In this document: in pieces, positions 38,201-50,700 of the stretch
Position numbering within the stretch: the first letter of the stretch is position 1
Layout: each line of letters begins with the position of its first letter
Source of the DNA: Ptiloglossa arizonensis
Taxonomy: Eukaryota; Arthropoda; Insecta; Hymenoptera; Colletidae
NCBI RefSeq assembly: GCF_051014685.1
Contig: NC_135055.1
Span: 10,900,001-10,964,000 of the forward strand
Length of the DNA: 64,000 nt
Reading direction: 5' to 3'
The notes under the pieces: generated by a model
Told to the model about the DNA's origin: nothing
The model's database searches: none
What the model saw: only the letters and a program-made list of their open reading frames with translations
Position numbers and translations under genes: made by a program

Positions 38201-40764
38201 AGTCTTATTTCTTGCTACCGGTTTACTTTATATTTTTCAGTCTTTGAAAGAAACTAATCTACTTAATTAAACCCGACGAAATTTTATTACGTTTACGCAA
38301 TCTGTTTACTGTAATTCGTTTTATTTTTTATTCCACGATATATCATTATTCCTTGTCCCGTTGGAGGTGCTGTTAGAATTTTATGGATCAAAATATCAAC
38401 TTAGTATGAAAAGTGTATTTGTAATTAGAACAAGTGACAAGAACCGAACAAATATTTTACCGGAATTTTGCTCGATCACGTGCACACAAGCAGCGAGACA
38501 AACGTCTAAACTGTTCTGAAATTAAATATAATTTACTTTACTTTATTTACAAATAACTCGTTAGCGGCTTGGAATATCCTTAGCGGTAAATAAAATTTTT
38601 GTATTTATTCAGGCCATAACCTTCTGCCATTTTGACCCTGTTTCCGGTCACGAGGTTCTGTTTACAACGGGTCCTCCTAGATTTGAACACAGTGCAGGAG
38701 ACTGTGGATCATTATCAAGCGAGGTTATTGATCCAGCCAATATCAATCTAGTGAAGTGTCTACAGACGGTGCAGAAAACAATAACGATGTTAACTGAAAT
38801 TATTTAAAAATTTATTTAAAAATGTCTAACGTCACGATGTGAATTTCGTTTCTTTTTGTAGGATAGCGTCATAGTTTCTTGGCAACCGGAGAACGGAGTA
38901 CGACTTAATGGCTGAGGAGTCATAAGTTGGTCCAACGATCAATAATTTATCGTCTTGAAAGATCTTCGAATGGATAGAAATTTTGGGCCAATGTTCTCTG
39001 AAAATAACTTCTATTACTTTTCCTGGAAATTATCTTCCTTCTTCGAGCACGTCCAATGTAAAGGGGAGACAGTTCCGTGAAACTTCTCTCAAAGTAATAC
39101 GATTAGAGTGCGAAATAATTTTAGAGATTCGCATGGTCAGCGATGTGGAAAACGCAGAGGAAAATCGTGCCACGACGGGTGGAGAAATTTTCCAAGGAGA
39201 ACGTTTCACTCTCCGCGAAATAATGCACGTTTGAAGACAAGAAATAAGGGAAGACAATACACGTTCAATAATGCATTTTGACTCAAAAATACAGCAGACT
39301 TTTGAGCGTGGACTTGCATTTACGTCAGGCAAAGCGTTTGAAGTACAATACTGTTTCTATTGCTCGCGATATAATGGGAAACCTTTAAATTGCTTTAACA
39401 CGTTGACTGCCACGTCATGCATATATGTATGACACTGATGGTTCGGTTACTGCAGCTTTATAATACTTTCTAAAGCGTGACACTCAAACACAAATAGTAT
39501 GGAAAAATCCAATGGCCGTGTTAGACTTTGACTTGTACAAAAACTTTTGCTCACGGTCGTTAAAGTAAAGTAAGAAAAGGTCAAGAGCGATTCTTCGGGA
39601 AAATTTTATAAAATTGGTTGGGCAGCCAATGTGTTAAGGGGGGAAACGTGTTGTAGAATCTAAAAAATCAAAACATTTTTCACTTCTCGTCGCTTACTCA
39701 GAACACGATGTACGCACACATATCCTATATATAAACAAAAAATGAAAAATAGTTTAACTTTTTAATCTTTACATCGTGTTCATATATAGTATATATTTAT
39801 ATAAAGTTTATATCAGAACCGTGAAACGAAATCTCTTCAGAAAATTGAAAAGTAGGTTAAATTGATCGAACAGATATAAAACACGACAGGTTCGAAACTC
39901 TGACCGTTTTCGAACGATTCGTTGATATATTCGATTACAATTTGGCTTCTAGATTTCTATAAAATTATACAAATTTCAGAATCGTTTATTTATTCGCTCT
40001 AACTCTTCTGGAATCAGATAATTATCTCTTTCTGTTTATTATTCTTACGTTGTAACACTATATGCATTCTGTTAATAATCTATTTCAACACGTTGGTTAC
40101 CAGACCTATAAGAAGCAAGTCCACTGATATTTGGACAATTTTTTCTGACGATAGGAAATTTTTAATATAAACGTTTCATAGATGTATTAAAAGTACACAC
40201 TTTGAACTATATTTCTATCACCTTTCATTAAAAAGTATTAATATAAATGTACAGAAAGTACGAGCGTTCTCGTTTCACAACTTTCCATGGTTGCATGGTG
40301 AAGCACATTTCATTGGTCCTAATGATCAGAATTAAACTTAGAATATTTAAAAACTGGACGAAATTGCTATCGTTTTACGTATGGATTTTTCAAAACATCG
40401 ACTTTTCAATGTATCTATTTTCTATGTTTAATATTTCTCAAAAAATATTGAAAATAAAAAAATTCGCAAGTGCAACGATAAAGGTTATTGTAAGTACGTA
40501 GTTCAAAATTCATATCAATTAAATGAACAGTTTCTGAGACAAGATACCCACCAGTTTGAAGAACCTATTTCGAGAAAAAAGCGTTTAAAGTTTAAGGATT
40601 GCGGCGCTTTACTTCTTAGTGGCCGGAGCTCTGGGAACACTTTGTGAAAAACGTTATATGTATCTTTGTTAATACTTAGATTTCGTTTTAATATTTTAAG
40701 AGAGCATTCTTAATATATGATTTTTATTTCTGTCGTATTTATTTCTACTCTAGTATGTTAACAG

Positions 40765-40960
40765 CGATAAATTTTAAAGATTTTCCGAGATAGATAACCA
40801 AATACTATTACGCACATTTTTGTACGGCTGGTTAATAATCTGTATATAATATTTTATTAAATGGGCAAAAAAAATCGTTAAAAACAATAACGATATATAT
40901 AATTTAATTTTAGTCATAGAGTAATACAAATGTAAGATCACGCATTTATTTCTTTTTCTT
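40765..40960. repeat. Dispersed repeat family B, copy 2
   Basis: Aligned with 28520-28740 (gataaccaaatactattacg, cggctggttaataatctg, aatgggcaaaaaa). Upstream at 40595-40640 the text tacttcttagtggccggagc resembles hAT subterminal sequence, suggesting the copy belongs to a decayed hAT element starting near 40575. Confidence 0.5.
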
Positions 40961-41786
40961 CGTTGCTTTAATGTTGTGTTTATTACAAATACTCTATTAA
41001 AAGTTACTATTTTATCATTTCTAATAGCGGTATTTTCTTACCAAACTGATTCCTAACTTATTATTTAGTGTATTTTAACGTATCATTTTAATAATTTCTA
41101 AATATTTCTTAGAAACCGTAGACTAAAATATTAATCTCAATTTATGAAACTGTGATTCTGAATATTTGATGTCAAAGATTTGGATTTGTGTATACATTAT
41201 TACTGAAATTGAAACCCAGAGGAAACCTCAGTCTGCAACCTCTCATGTGACAATTGGTCGCGCGACCTGTGACGGGTTAAGGATGTTGTTTCACACATCA
41301 CTTGAGTCTGCCTCGAGTACCTTACTAGATCTGTCTCACGAAGCATACGAGAAAAAGTATTCTAACCAGAATTAGTCATCACGTTCTACATGACCAGACT
41401 GTTTGCGAAAACTGATAACTTCAGAAAGTAAATGTAACACCACTATAAGAAATCAAGCCTGTATTACTTTTCTCTATGCAGTTATTAATAAAAATCTACG
41501 TTTTCCATCCGTTAATTTGCTTCAAGTTGCGAGGAAAAGAGTACAATTAAACAAATTTTTTACAGGTACATATTTGAAGTCCCATCAATTGCTTACGACT
41601 AGTAACACTGTTTTTCATTTGAGAGCTATTAGAGTTTATCTAATAGATTTATGTCTGCAAGGAATACGATAACTTTTTTATTATTTTTCAGTGTTGTTAA
41701 TCATTTTTTCATGGTCGAGTTCCATCTGAAAATTGCCCTCTGTTTTTCATACTTTATAGAACTTTACAGAATAGAATAGATAGCAA

Positions 41787-41990
41787 CGGGGATGGGACAA
41801 ATTTTATTCAAATAAAATATAAATAAAACCAACGTACAGTGATTCATTGAAGAATGAAATTCGTGTTTGTTAATTGTGAAATAATTCATTCCGTAATTCA
41901 AATTTTAATTTTAGTTCTGTTAGTAACGGGTCAAAGTGATTTATCTTTCATTTGTTATTTAAAACTTTCGCCTTAATTTTCCCATCTGTA
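41787..41990. mobile_element. hAT-type MITE with 8-bp target duplication
   Basis: 204 bases. Left end cggggatgggacaaattt. The right end ...attttcccatctgta reads tacagatgggaaaat in reverse. Flanking octamers gatagcaa (41779-41786) and ggcagcaa (41991-41998) match at 6 of 8. Interior shared with 20740-20905. Non-coding. Confidence 0.7.
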
Positions 41991-43284
41991 GGCAGCAACG
42001 GTACTTATGTACACATGACGGGACAGATTTTCTAAATTGAATATTCGAAATGATACTTTTATTGGTCTATAGTCTTAATATTGTTGCGAGAGGGATTAAA
42101 TCGGAAAAGGTCAAGCAGCCGAAAAAATCTAGATTGCAGTATTTGTAGCCATCTGCTCATACAAACGTGACTAAAATACACATATTGAAGGTGCAGTATC
42201 GTGCAAGAATATCACGAGATTGCTCAGCGATGACATTCGCGACGTATGGATTACCAACAGTCACGTATCAAAATACAATACGTTTCGGCACGACTGGTAT
42301 TGCGCATTCACCTCATCCACAGGGAGTTCGTGTCGCTAGGTAACAATGGAATCCGTGAGATGCGCAATAAAAGAATTATTTTGGTCAACATATTAATCGA
42401 TGGCCATCGCGTCAAGAACGTGCTACGCGTTACTTATGTATATACAGAAAAATCAATTCTATATTTGTACATATACCGTTGTGTGGTACGTTTGAGTGTT
42501 ACGACACCTGTTTAAAAAAAAACCGAACATTTGTGAGGTCTGTCAGTTTTAGAATTTTTTTTCTCTTTTCACAGAATCAATACAAATATTACGATCATTT
42601 ATTATTTGATTCCATTTTATGAGTCATATGGAAATAAAGAGAGGGAAAATGTTTTTTTATGCACTAATTAATCTGTATATTTATTTACGTTAACAGCGCG
42701 AAGAATCTGGTTAAATCATGTAAGTACTGTGTTTATTGAGTAATTGGTTATTAATTAAGGAGCTGTTTTGTTAAATTTGCTTTGTATCGTTCATTCTGTT
42801 AAAATTAAGGCACTGTGTTTGTGTAAAAATGATTGGGCTTAGAATTGGTATTATGAATGACTCTTATTGTTAAATTAAAATTACAATTATGTGTGACTCC
42901 ATGTTAAATTACAGTAGACGAGTTTATCGTTAATGAGCCTTCATGATACTTTGTCGTTAAAATTCATATTAATAATTAATAATCGTATTAATAAAATATC
43001 ATATTATTTGTCTTAACTAGTTCTATGTAGTTATAAGATAGTAACATAAACCGGAAAACAGGTACTATTATTAACTAACTTGTACTAGAGGAAAGAAATA
43101 ATAGTCTTAAGCTTAATTTAAGATATTTACAAAAGTAGTCATTTCGTGTAAGACTATGAGGATAGGTTTCACGTTTTTAATACGTTTTGTTGCTACATCT
43201 GAGCGTTAAGTTTCATAAACATTGGAAATGATCCATTAGGCAATGTTCCTTGATAGTCGTAGGCCAAGTGAGGGTTGATTGAAA

Positions 43285-43500
43285 TGTCTGACCCAATACG
43301 ATTTGCTATTCTTTCCAAGACTGATCATTCTATCTACCATCTATACTTTCATCAATATTTACACCGATCGAAACAAGTAGAAATAACGAGTAATCGACAG
43401 ACACGTTCGCCAAGTTATGCTCAATGAATTTTTAAAATCGTTTTTCTAGAAAGTAAAGCCCTATATGAAAAGATTTATTTTCACGAAAAATAGTTTCCAT
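43285..43500. repeat. Diverged dispersed repeat family C, copy 2
   Basis: Shares with 4110-4345 the block agaaataacgagta, CAGACRCGTT and CAAGTT in the same order, plus looser matches before (ccgatcgaaac vs tcgatccaacc) and after (tttttctagaa...). Roughly 60 percent by eye. Probably an old transposon remnant. No ends identified. Confidence 0.4.
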
Positions 43501-43648
43501 TCCGGTTAAATCGTTAAGTTTGTCACATCTAGTATTGAGAACCACAGACTATGAGAAGACGACTAGAGAATTTAACTACGAAGATAGATGGAACTGTTAC
43601 TTATTCTCGCTCCGCTTGCTCTTACTTTAACAATCTATAATTATTCCC

Positions 43649-43691
43649 GAGAAGTTATCACAGTCTCGCAATTGAACTGTGACAACTTCTC
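43649..43691. other. Compact 16-bp hairpin
   Basis: Arms gagaagttatcacagt (43649-43664) and actgtgacaacttctc (43676-43691) pair at 15 of 16 positions around an 11-base loop. The single difference is a G-U pair only if transcribed from the minus strand, the strand of the host gene. It lies in the intron about 280 bases past the 43974 donor. Function unknown. Confidence 0.6.
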
Positions 43692-43973
43692 AGACAAGTA
43701 TTGTCTGGGATCGCTCGCCTTTGTAGCGAGAACGAGAGTGAGGAACAGTACGAGCGAATAACGTACAGTTAGCACGGTATAAGCAGTTCCAAGAAATGGT
43801 AGGTGTGACTGTGCAACAACTTGTTAAATAAAAAAACTTCTCAAAGAGTACTGTATCGTGCAAGGAATCGACATTGGTACGGTCTAACGAATGTGATTGG
43901 ACTAGCATGTATTTGAATTTTATTATCTAAGAAACAAATAAACGCAAGCTAGAAATAAATATTTAGTGCTTAC

Positions 43974-44119
43974 TTGAGACCAGCGACAATTTCCATGGCT
44001 GAATTAAAGTTTCCGGTATTCCAACAGGTCTGAGCCACTCGAAGAAGGCAGGACAACACTGCCTGTTTTTCTTCTAACGTCACGCTGTTTACTATCGTGT
44101 GGGTGACCCATGAGCTTAC
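43974..44119 (-). CDS. PLCE1: PLC epsilon exon, RasGEF core
   Basis: A 146-base exon in phase with the 45316 donor. It encodes 48 residues: VSSWVTHTIVNS, then VTLEEKQAVLSCLLRVAQTC, then WNTGNFNSAMEIVAGL, and a split Lys codon. FN.. followed by AMEIVAGL is the signature helix pair of RasGEF domains (FNSLMAIVSGL-like in SOS/RalGDS relatives), part of the Ras-binding catalytic core. The donor is CTCAA|GTAAGC, phase 2. The exon begins with the bases GTAAGC directly after its acceptor AG, so the 3' splice site also looks like a strong 5' splice site (see findings). Skipping this exon would shift the frame. Confidence 0.93.
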
Positions 44120-45315
44120 CTAATTAACATACAACGACAACAGCGGTTGAGACAATTCTTGTAACGGTGGGTTGCATAAACGTAGAAGACCAAACAAAGT
44201 TCAATCTTCCGTATCTCTCTGTATTTCTTATTTCATCTAATTCAAAGTGTACAATTTTGTGAAATTGAACTTCTTTCTAAATATTTCACGGAAAAATATA
44301 GACGGTAGGGAAATGTTAATTAAGCCTTATCGTAAGAGAAAAATATATGGTAAATTAGTTCGAACGCCAAACAAAAGTTAATTTGGAAAATCATTTATAT
44401 ATGATCTATTAAATCTTTTTTATATAATTGATTCTAATGATCCACGTATATTTCTTCAATGAGAACAGTTGTTCTGATTATCTTCTCTGCGAAATATTTC
44501 TGTATGGAAATTAAATTTCCAGTAAACGTTATCTCGTATGAATTGTTAATCGCATGTATGATTAATTTTCATTGATATTTTATCTCATTCATTTGATATC
44601 AAATAATATTTGTTATGTTATTACGTAATAATAAATAATGTGAAAAGGATGAATTTGACATGGAACGATTTTTACAATGTATTATAAAATACTATAATGT
44701 GTATAATTTACCTATAACAATATTTTGTTTTATCAAGTTAGCAAATAATTAATCAACTTTTAAGTATTAAAACTATTGCTGGTTTAGAAATAATTTGATA
44801 GGTAAGTGACAGTAATATTACCTTTCTCTCGATAGGTTAAGTGACAGTAATATTTTAATAATTCATAAATGAATTCTTCCTATTTCCTTTGTTATATTTC
44901 TACTATATATCGTATATAATACATACATTCTACGTTGTACATATAGATACAAGAGAGTCAAGTAACAGAGAAAAAGTTAAGCTAGGCTGGTGTATAGCAA
45001 TGAAACGAATTAATTCTAAAATTACCCAATAATAACAAATATATATTTCTAATGAAATCTAATAAATATCAATGTGTAATTACTGAAGATATATTTATAC
45101 ATGGTTATAAATAACACCAAACAATCAAATAATTCATTATCTTACTGTATAAAACTTGTTCATTCCTCGATGAAAAATGTAATAAGGGTGTTACAAGATG
45201 CTACTTAATTTGTAACTTCATGACCGTCTAGACTAGAGTAGGCGTTTGGCATGCATTATCTCGCGAATATAGAATTTACTGGCACAATAGAAGGTAATAA
45301 AGTATCTAGAGTTAC
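44120..45315 (-). other. PLC epsilon intron (45316 to 44119)
   Basis: 1.2 kb, AT-rich. Near 44810-44855 the words taagtgacagtaatatt occur twice in close succession (local duplication). Otherwise nothing. Confidence 0.7.
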
Positions 45316-45647
45316 CTCATCAAAACGATTGATGAGCGTCTGAACGGAAGAGAAAAGATTGGGAACAGGCCAGTTAGATTCTTCTTCGGTTTGGGTCGAG
45401 CTGTTGGCTGTGCTGGGAGTGCTAAAGCTGCAACTCGGCGACGGGGGTGGCCTGGCAGGTGGTTTCTGCGTGCTCTGATCCTGTGCCACGTGCCTTAGGT
45501 ACTCTTGCGGTGGTACCTGGTAGAACAGCTGGTACTCGGTCTCCGTCAACCTGAGCGCCACCTCCTCGGGGAAGTGCAGCAGCTTGTGCAGATCCTCCAG
45601 CTCCTCAGAGCTCCGAGGCGGCTGCGGCTGCGGCCGCTTCTCCAGCT
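45316..45647 (-). CDS. PLCE1: PLC epsilon exon, start of RasGEF catalytic domain
   Basis: A 332-base exon, clearly GC-richer than its surroundings. The acceptor is ...gtttaattag and the donor GATGAG|GTAACT. Two bases complete the split Glu codon, then 110 codons follow. The first third (ELEDLHKLLHFPEEVALRL) leads into TETEYQLFYQVPPQEYLRHV, the conserved opening of CDC25-type Ras exchange domains, where the first helix follows a proline/glutamate-rich lead. A Pro/Ser/Thr-rich insertion (KPPARPPPSPSCSFSTPSTA) follows, then VPNLFSSVQTLINRFDE, which joins VSSWV of the next exon. An alternative acceptor two bases further in (AGAG|CTGG) would shift the incoming phase. The exon ends in phase 0. Confidence 0.88.
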
Positions 45648-47759
45648 CTAATTAAACAATGTACACCGAGTTTAATATTCTTGCGCGTTATTTTTCCACC
45701 GTGTGAAAAGTTACACGAAGAGACTTCTTCGGTGTTTCTTGCGAAATTAATTTCTCTCGGCGGCTTTCCGCTCTTTTTCCGCTCATAAAAATAAACAGAG
45801 AATGGGATTGTACCATTGAGGACGTTCGACTTTTTTTTTGTTCCAATTGTTTGAATTAGACATATTCGCGAACGAGACTCCTTAAGTAATCGTATCTGTG
45901 ATAGGAAAACTTATACGCAGCAGGTTGGAATTTATTGTTAGTTATCCGTGGCAGACATTTTTTCTTCAATTTTGTTCCCCTTTACACTACGCTAAGTCGT
46001 GTAATTCAGTGGGAAAATAATCTGTACGGAATAATTTATACTTTGATTAAACTAAACGTTGAAAAGAAAAACCAAACTGACCCAGTTAATATTAGATGAG
46101 TTTAATTAATTTGTTAGTTCGAGCAAGTCTCATTTGTGTATTATTTTATACTTATGTGGATTATGTAGGTACTTGTATAAATAAAATAATGGTACTTGAT
46201 TCAACATACATGATAAAATCTGTTATCAGTCAGATTAAGATAAAGCTTTAAAAAGTTAAATATTCCAATGAAACAAGTTTTTATTCGAACGCAAATATGA
46301 TGGAACGTCAACTTACGTTTTAAAATTGTGCTGTTTGGTTACAAAACCGAAATGAATAATTTTCCACTGAGAATATTTCAAAAAATGTATGTCTTTACGT
46401 CCCATTCATAAAATTTTTAAATATTTCAAATTATTTTTTTACATCCTGTATAATGTAAATTAGAAATTACTTTAGAACATGTATATGTAAATAAAGACCA
46501 TAATAAATATTCTTGATCGTATCAATTTTATTAACAACAATTTTATATTCTTCAGTCTTATGGAGTTATTATCGGAAATATTGTATTGTTGTGTGCTCGA
46601 TATTCATTTAAAATTATCCAATATCATTAACTCGTTCCTTGATTATTTCGATACATTCACGGACCGAGGTGATGCACACATATTGACTAGTCGGTGACAT
46701 TCGTGTACAGAGATAACTCGGCATTGAAACATTGAAGTAATTCTCGTCTGACATTAATCGTATCTGGTAATTCACACACGAGATCAATTTGTACAATTAC
46801 TACAGGTTGAATATGATTTTTTTATATCTTTGACACTTTGGGGTTTTCTTTGTTACACATATACTGTATGCTGAATTAAGATAGTAGTTTTTAATATTCA
46901 TTTGCATTCGGTAAGTATATTTCGTAGCATAATACAACGTTTTCGATTCAAGAATTTTAGGTACGAATCTAAAAAGTTTGTTTCAATATTTGTTAGATTG
47001 GAAGTAGTAGAAAATCGTAGAGAAATCGATTGACTTGTTTAGAATAATTATTAAAAGGAGGAAAGTTTGCGTGTGTTACAATATAAAAAAGTGTTTCATC
47101 AAAGAGGATCTACATTCGGGATCGAAACAATTTTAAATATAAATAAATGCTTCACAGACATAAACACAAACGGTGTTTTGTATTTCGTTAGTTGAACAAC
47201 GATTGTTTGCTCTTACTTCTTGCCTTTTTTTTTCGAACGTGAAACGCGATGAATAATTTTGGAAATAAAGGTATTTTGCCTAATGGGACGATTGTCGTTA
47301 CAAAAATAACTGCAACCTATTTTTTTGAGCACTGTACTTCTCGGAATGAAGAAAAATGCGGATATTAAAATGTTATTCGAAGCACACCAACAGTTTTGAA
47401 TTTGACCTAGTTCCGTTAAAAATAATTAAGATTAGTGTGACACGTTGAACCGGACGTGTACGAACATAATACCTATACACGAGGACCTGGAAAATGTGCG
47501 AGTGGCATCCATTTGTGTCGACTAGAAGGAATTTCTAAGTAATTCGATGTATTCGGTATATTACGGATTGCATTGTTATTAAAGCAATTTATAATCCAGA
47601 GTTCTCTAGATTTACGTAAAATGTAGCAAATTTCACATGAGAATAGTACTTTAGCAAATGACCTGATTTATAAGCTAGGATAATATTGTAATCGCACGTC
47701 GCACGTTACTTTGGCTACAACGCAACATTATCGGATATATTTATACATGTACATATCCA

Positions 47760-47789
47760 CGCACGCACACACATACACACACACACACA
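47760..47789. repeat. (CA)n microsatellite, imperfect
   Basis: CA-rich tract with interruptions (cacgcacacacatacacaca...), about 15 units. Confidence 0.85.
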
Positions 47790-50700
47790 TCCAAATTAGT
47801 GAACAATTAATGAACAAAGAATAAAACGTTGTATCAACGATATTTAGAAGCTGCCCAACTCCGTTTATTGTCAGTGGAACGTTAGTAGAATATAATAAAT
47901 CATTAACATGTACAACACTATGATAATATTTATTTCTTAGTAACATTCATTGTTCATAGTATGCTAAATTAATTATTGAATTACTATAATGGACAGAAGA
48001 GAAAAATGTGGTTGTTTATAGGATTCGTGATCTGACAAGTTCTCGGTTGTAAAAAATAATTCTTTTTTCTGAATGAAGTTGAATCATCCTCATCACTATC
48101 AATTTATATCGTTTCTATGTAGGTATATGTATCACTTTATGTTTAATACGTCTTGGAAAACGGAGATTGTGGAGAAATTTGAAATAAATTAACTCTCCAT
48201 GGAAATAATTAACACTAACGCGATTAATGGTATAGAATAAACATGTATTTTTTAAGTAAAAATAAACGTACTTTACATTTGATTTAAAAAACTTGTTTTT
48301 TTCCTCTATAAGTTAATATGACGTAACTTCGTCTTAGATGCGATATTCCACTGATTTGGATCTAGTAGATTTTGGATCTAGCCACGAACGAAGAGTCACT
48401 GAACGAATATAAATAAGTCAGTGTAGTTCGAATAAAAATTTCTTCCCATATGCATGACTGTCGAATGATGCTCTCATCTGCAAAAACTGAGATAGGATTT
48501 GGTTTGAAAGGAATACTGCAGCCACTCGAAGAGCAATAAAAAGTTATTGAAAGAATAGAATAGAATCCATTGCAAGAATGGAACAATGATAATCCAACAG
48601 ACGCAATTGATTTTCCTCAGTTAATTTACCGATAGGTATAATTACTAATAAGAAACTCTCAAGCAATCGAACTGTTATAAAATGCTCTGAAGTTCCATCG
48701 TACATGGACCACATCTGATTGCGTATTTCCAATGAAAGCTCTTTTAATTATTTAGCCAGTTCTGATTCTAAAACCTGGCTACAATTAATACCATTCAGTG
48801 TAGATGGAGGAAACATCGATCCAATAAGGTAATCTTTAATAATGCAGCCCATATATTGCACGTAAATTGAGGCTGATGTAGATATTGAATAACAATACGC
48901 GGATTTTCATACGTTCATTGACAGTTATTATGAAACTTTACTCCCTCGTAACTCATACAATTTTTAAAACATATTGTAGCAATATTTGTTTCGCAAAATT
49001 CTGTTTGAAAGTTTGTCTTGTCTATAACAAGGATCGATACGGAACTATTTAAGATACATGTACGACAACGGTATTAAAAAATTAATAATACTTGTATTTG
49101 ATAAAACTTCATTTAAACATTTCAATTATCGCATTTGGCCTACAATGCTTCTCCGTAAATTGGTACACCTGGGTCTTGGGGACGCCGGAGAAATTATTTT
49201 TCGCTTCTGAAGAGAAATGGGTTATTCCACTGAGCTAGCCTATTTACTACTCTCCTAACTCATAAGTGGCTTTAAGTCTATAATGTTATTGTTTCCATAG
49301 ATTTTTCGTATCATAAGAGGGTTTGCGTCTCATTGGTGTACGTGTACCATTAATGTAATTATTCTTAATATTGTATTGGTCGTTGTTAAAACTTCTATGA
49401 TACTGCAACTTTTGATTTGTGACGTTCATTTATTCTTTTGACAACTGCAGCAGTGTTATTAGATCCTTCCAGTTTATTTCTATATCCATTCGCTATATTA
49501 TGCACGAAATTGGGTGCTGCCTGGAATGTTAAACAAAAAATTAAAACCAATTTGATTTTGTTACTTTACAATTACGATTTAAGAGTTGCAATACCAAACT
49601 TTGATTTTTTATGACAAAAATTACAGAAACTGTGAAGCATTTATCAACGCAAATCTCGTAAATTTATTCTTATTTCATTTTTGTTGTATAAATTTCTTAA
49701 ATCATAGTATAGAAGGATGTATGTAATTTTATTTTAATTGCAACAAGTGACAGTTATTATTTTGATATTAAAAGATTTTTCTTCAATTCAATCGAAACAG
49801 TACACCTTGAGTGGAAATTCTTTTGGATGAACCAGCTACGAATTAACACCCCTTCCTCTTAATATTCCCAAATGGCCCCCCAAAGTTTGTTGTTAGTTTC
49901 GCGCCTCCTTGAAAGTCTGTAGCACCCCCCACGGATGAGCTACCACCCACGTTGCAAACATTGCTCTAATCAGATCGTCTTCAGCGCGGCTACAATTAAG
50001 TAATAAACACAACTGAAACGTGACGTTGCATAACACCCTTCATATTGGTACGCCAAAACTGTATCGAAAGAAAAGTTTCTCTCTTACTTTTTGTACGAAG
50101 ATCTAATAACGTAAAAGAAAACATTTACACTTCTTTCTTTTACAGTTACGACCTTGTTGTATTTCTTGGGGATTCCTCACGGTACTCGTTAGAAAATCGA
50201 CTAATCCTAAAAGATTCAGTATGTACTTGGGTAAGGTGCCAAATTACAGTACGTCTGTGGTTAAATGGGACATTATATTTCTGTTTCAGCACTTGGAGAA
50301 AAACAGAAACGAACCATTCAACGTGCAATGTTAAAATGATCCAGAAGCAACCGAAGATAATAGAAAAGTAGAAATTGTTGAAACATAAGAAACAAGTTCT
50401 TTGCTACGTGATTTGATTCAATTAAAAGACATGCTTGGAAATGTTCACCTTAGGGTCTTAAACGCTATTGTAGGATCTGTTACAAAACGATTGATTGTCG
50501 GTGTGAAAAATCATTTATTTTGATAAATTACATACGTCGGTGATACGATTTTTCAACATTTCTAGAGTTATAGGTAACATTTGACGACGGACAGTGTTTA
50601 CTCATCTCTATAATAAATGCTCTAGCAGTGTTAAGCCCAGTGACCTCACTGGCCAATTCATTGGTCCACCACGCCCAATCCATCGATTTGGGAACGTATC

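Larger units (their letters stand above)
33769..43973 (-). other. PLC epsilon intron (43974 to 33768)
   Basis: A 10.2-kb intron. It contains a piggyBac pseudogene (about 34380-35214), the hAT MITE at 41787-41990, dispersed repeats at 40765-40960 and 43285-43500, and a hairpin at 43649-43691. A patch at 38980-39330 is open on both strands (83 and 100 codons) but shows no motif or splice context. Confidence 0.65.

Noticed and set aside
38983..39332. Overlapping frames on both strands (83 and 100 codons)
   Set aside because: No recognisable domain and no fitting splice sites. Open frames on both strands suggest composition, not coding.
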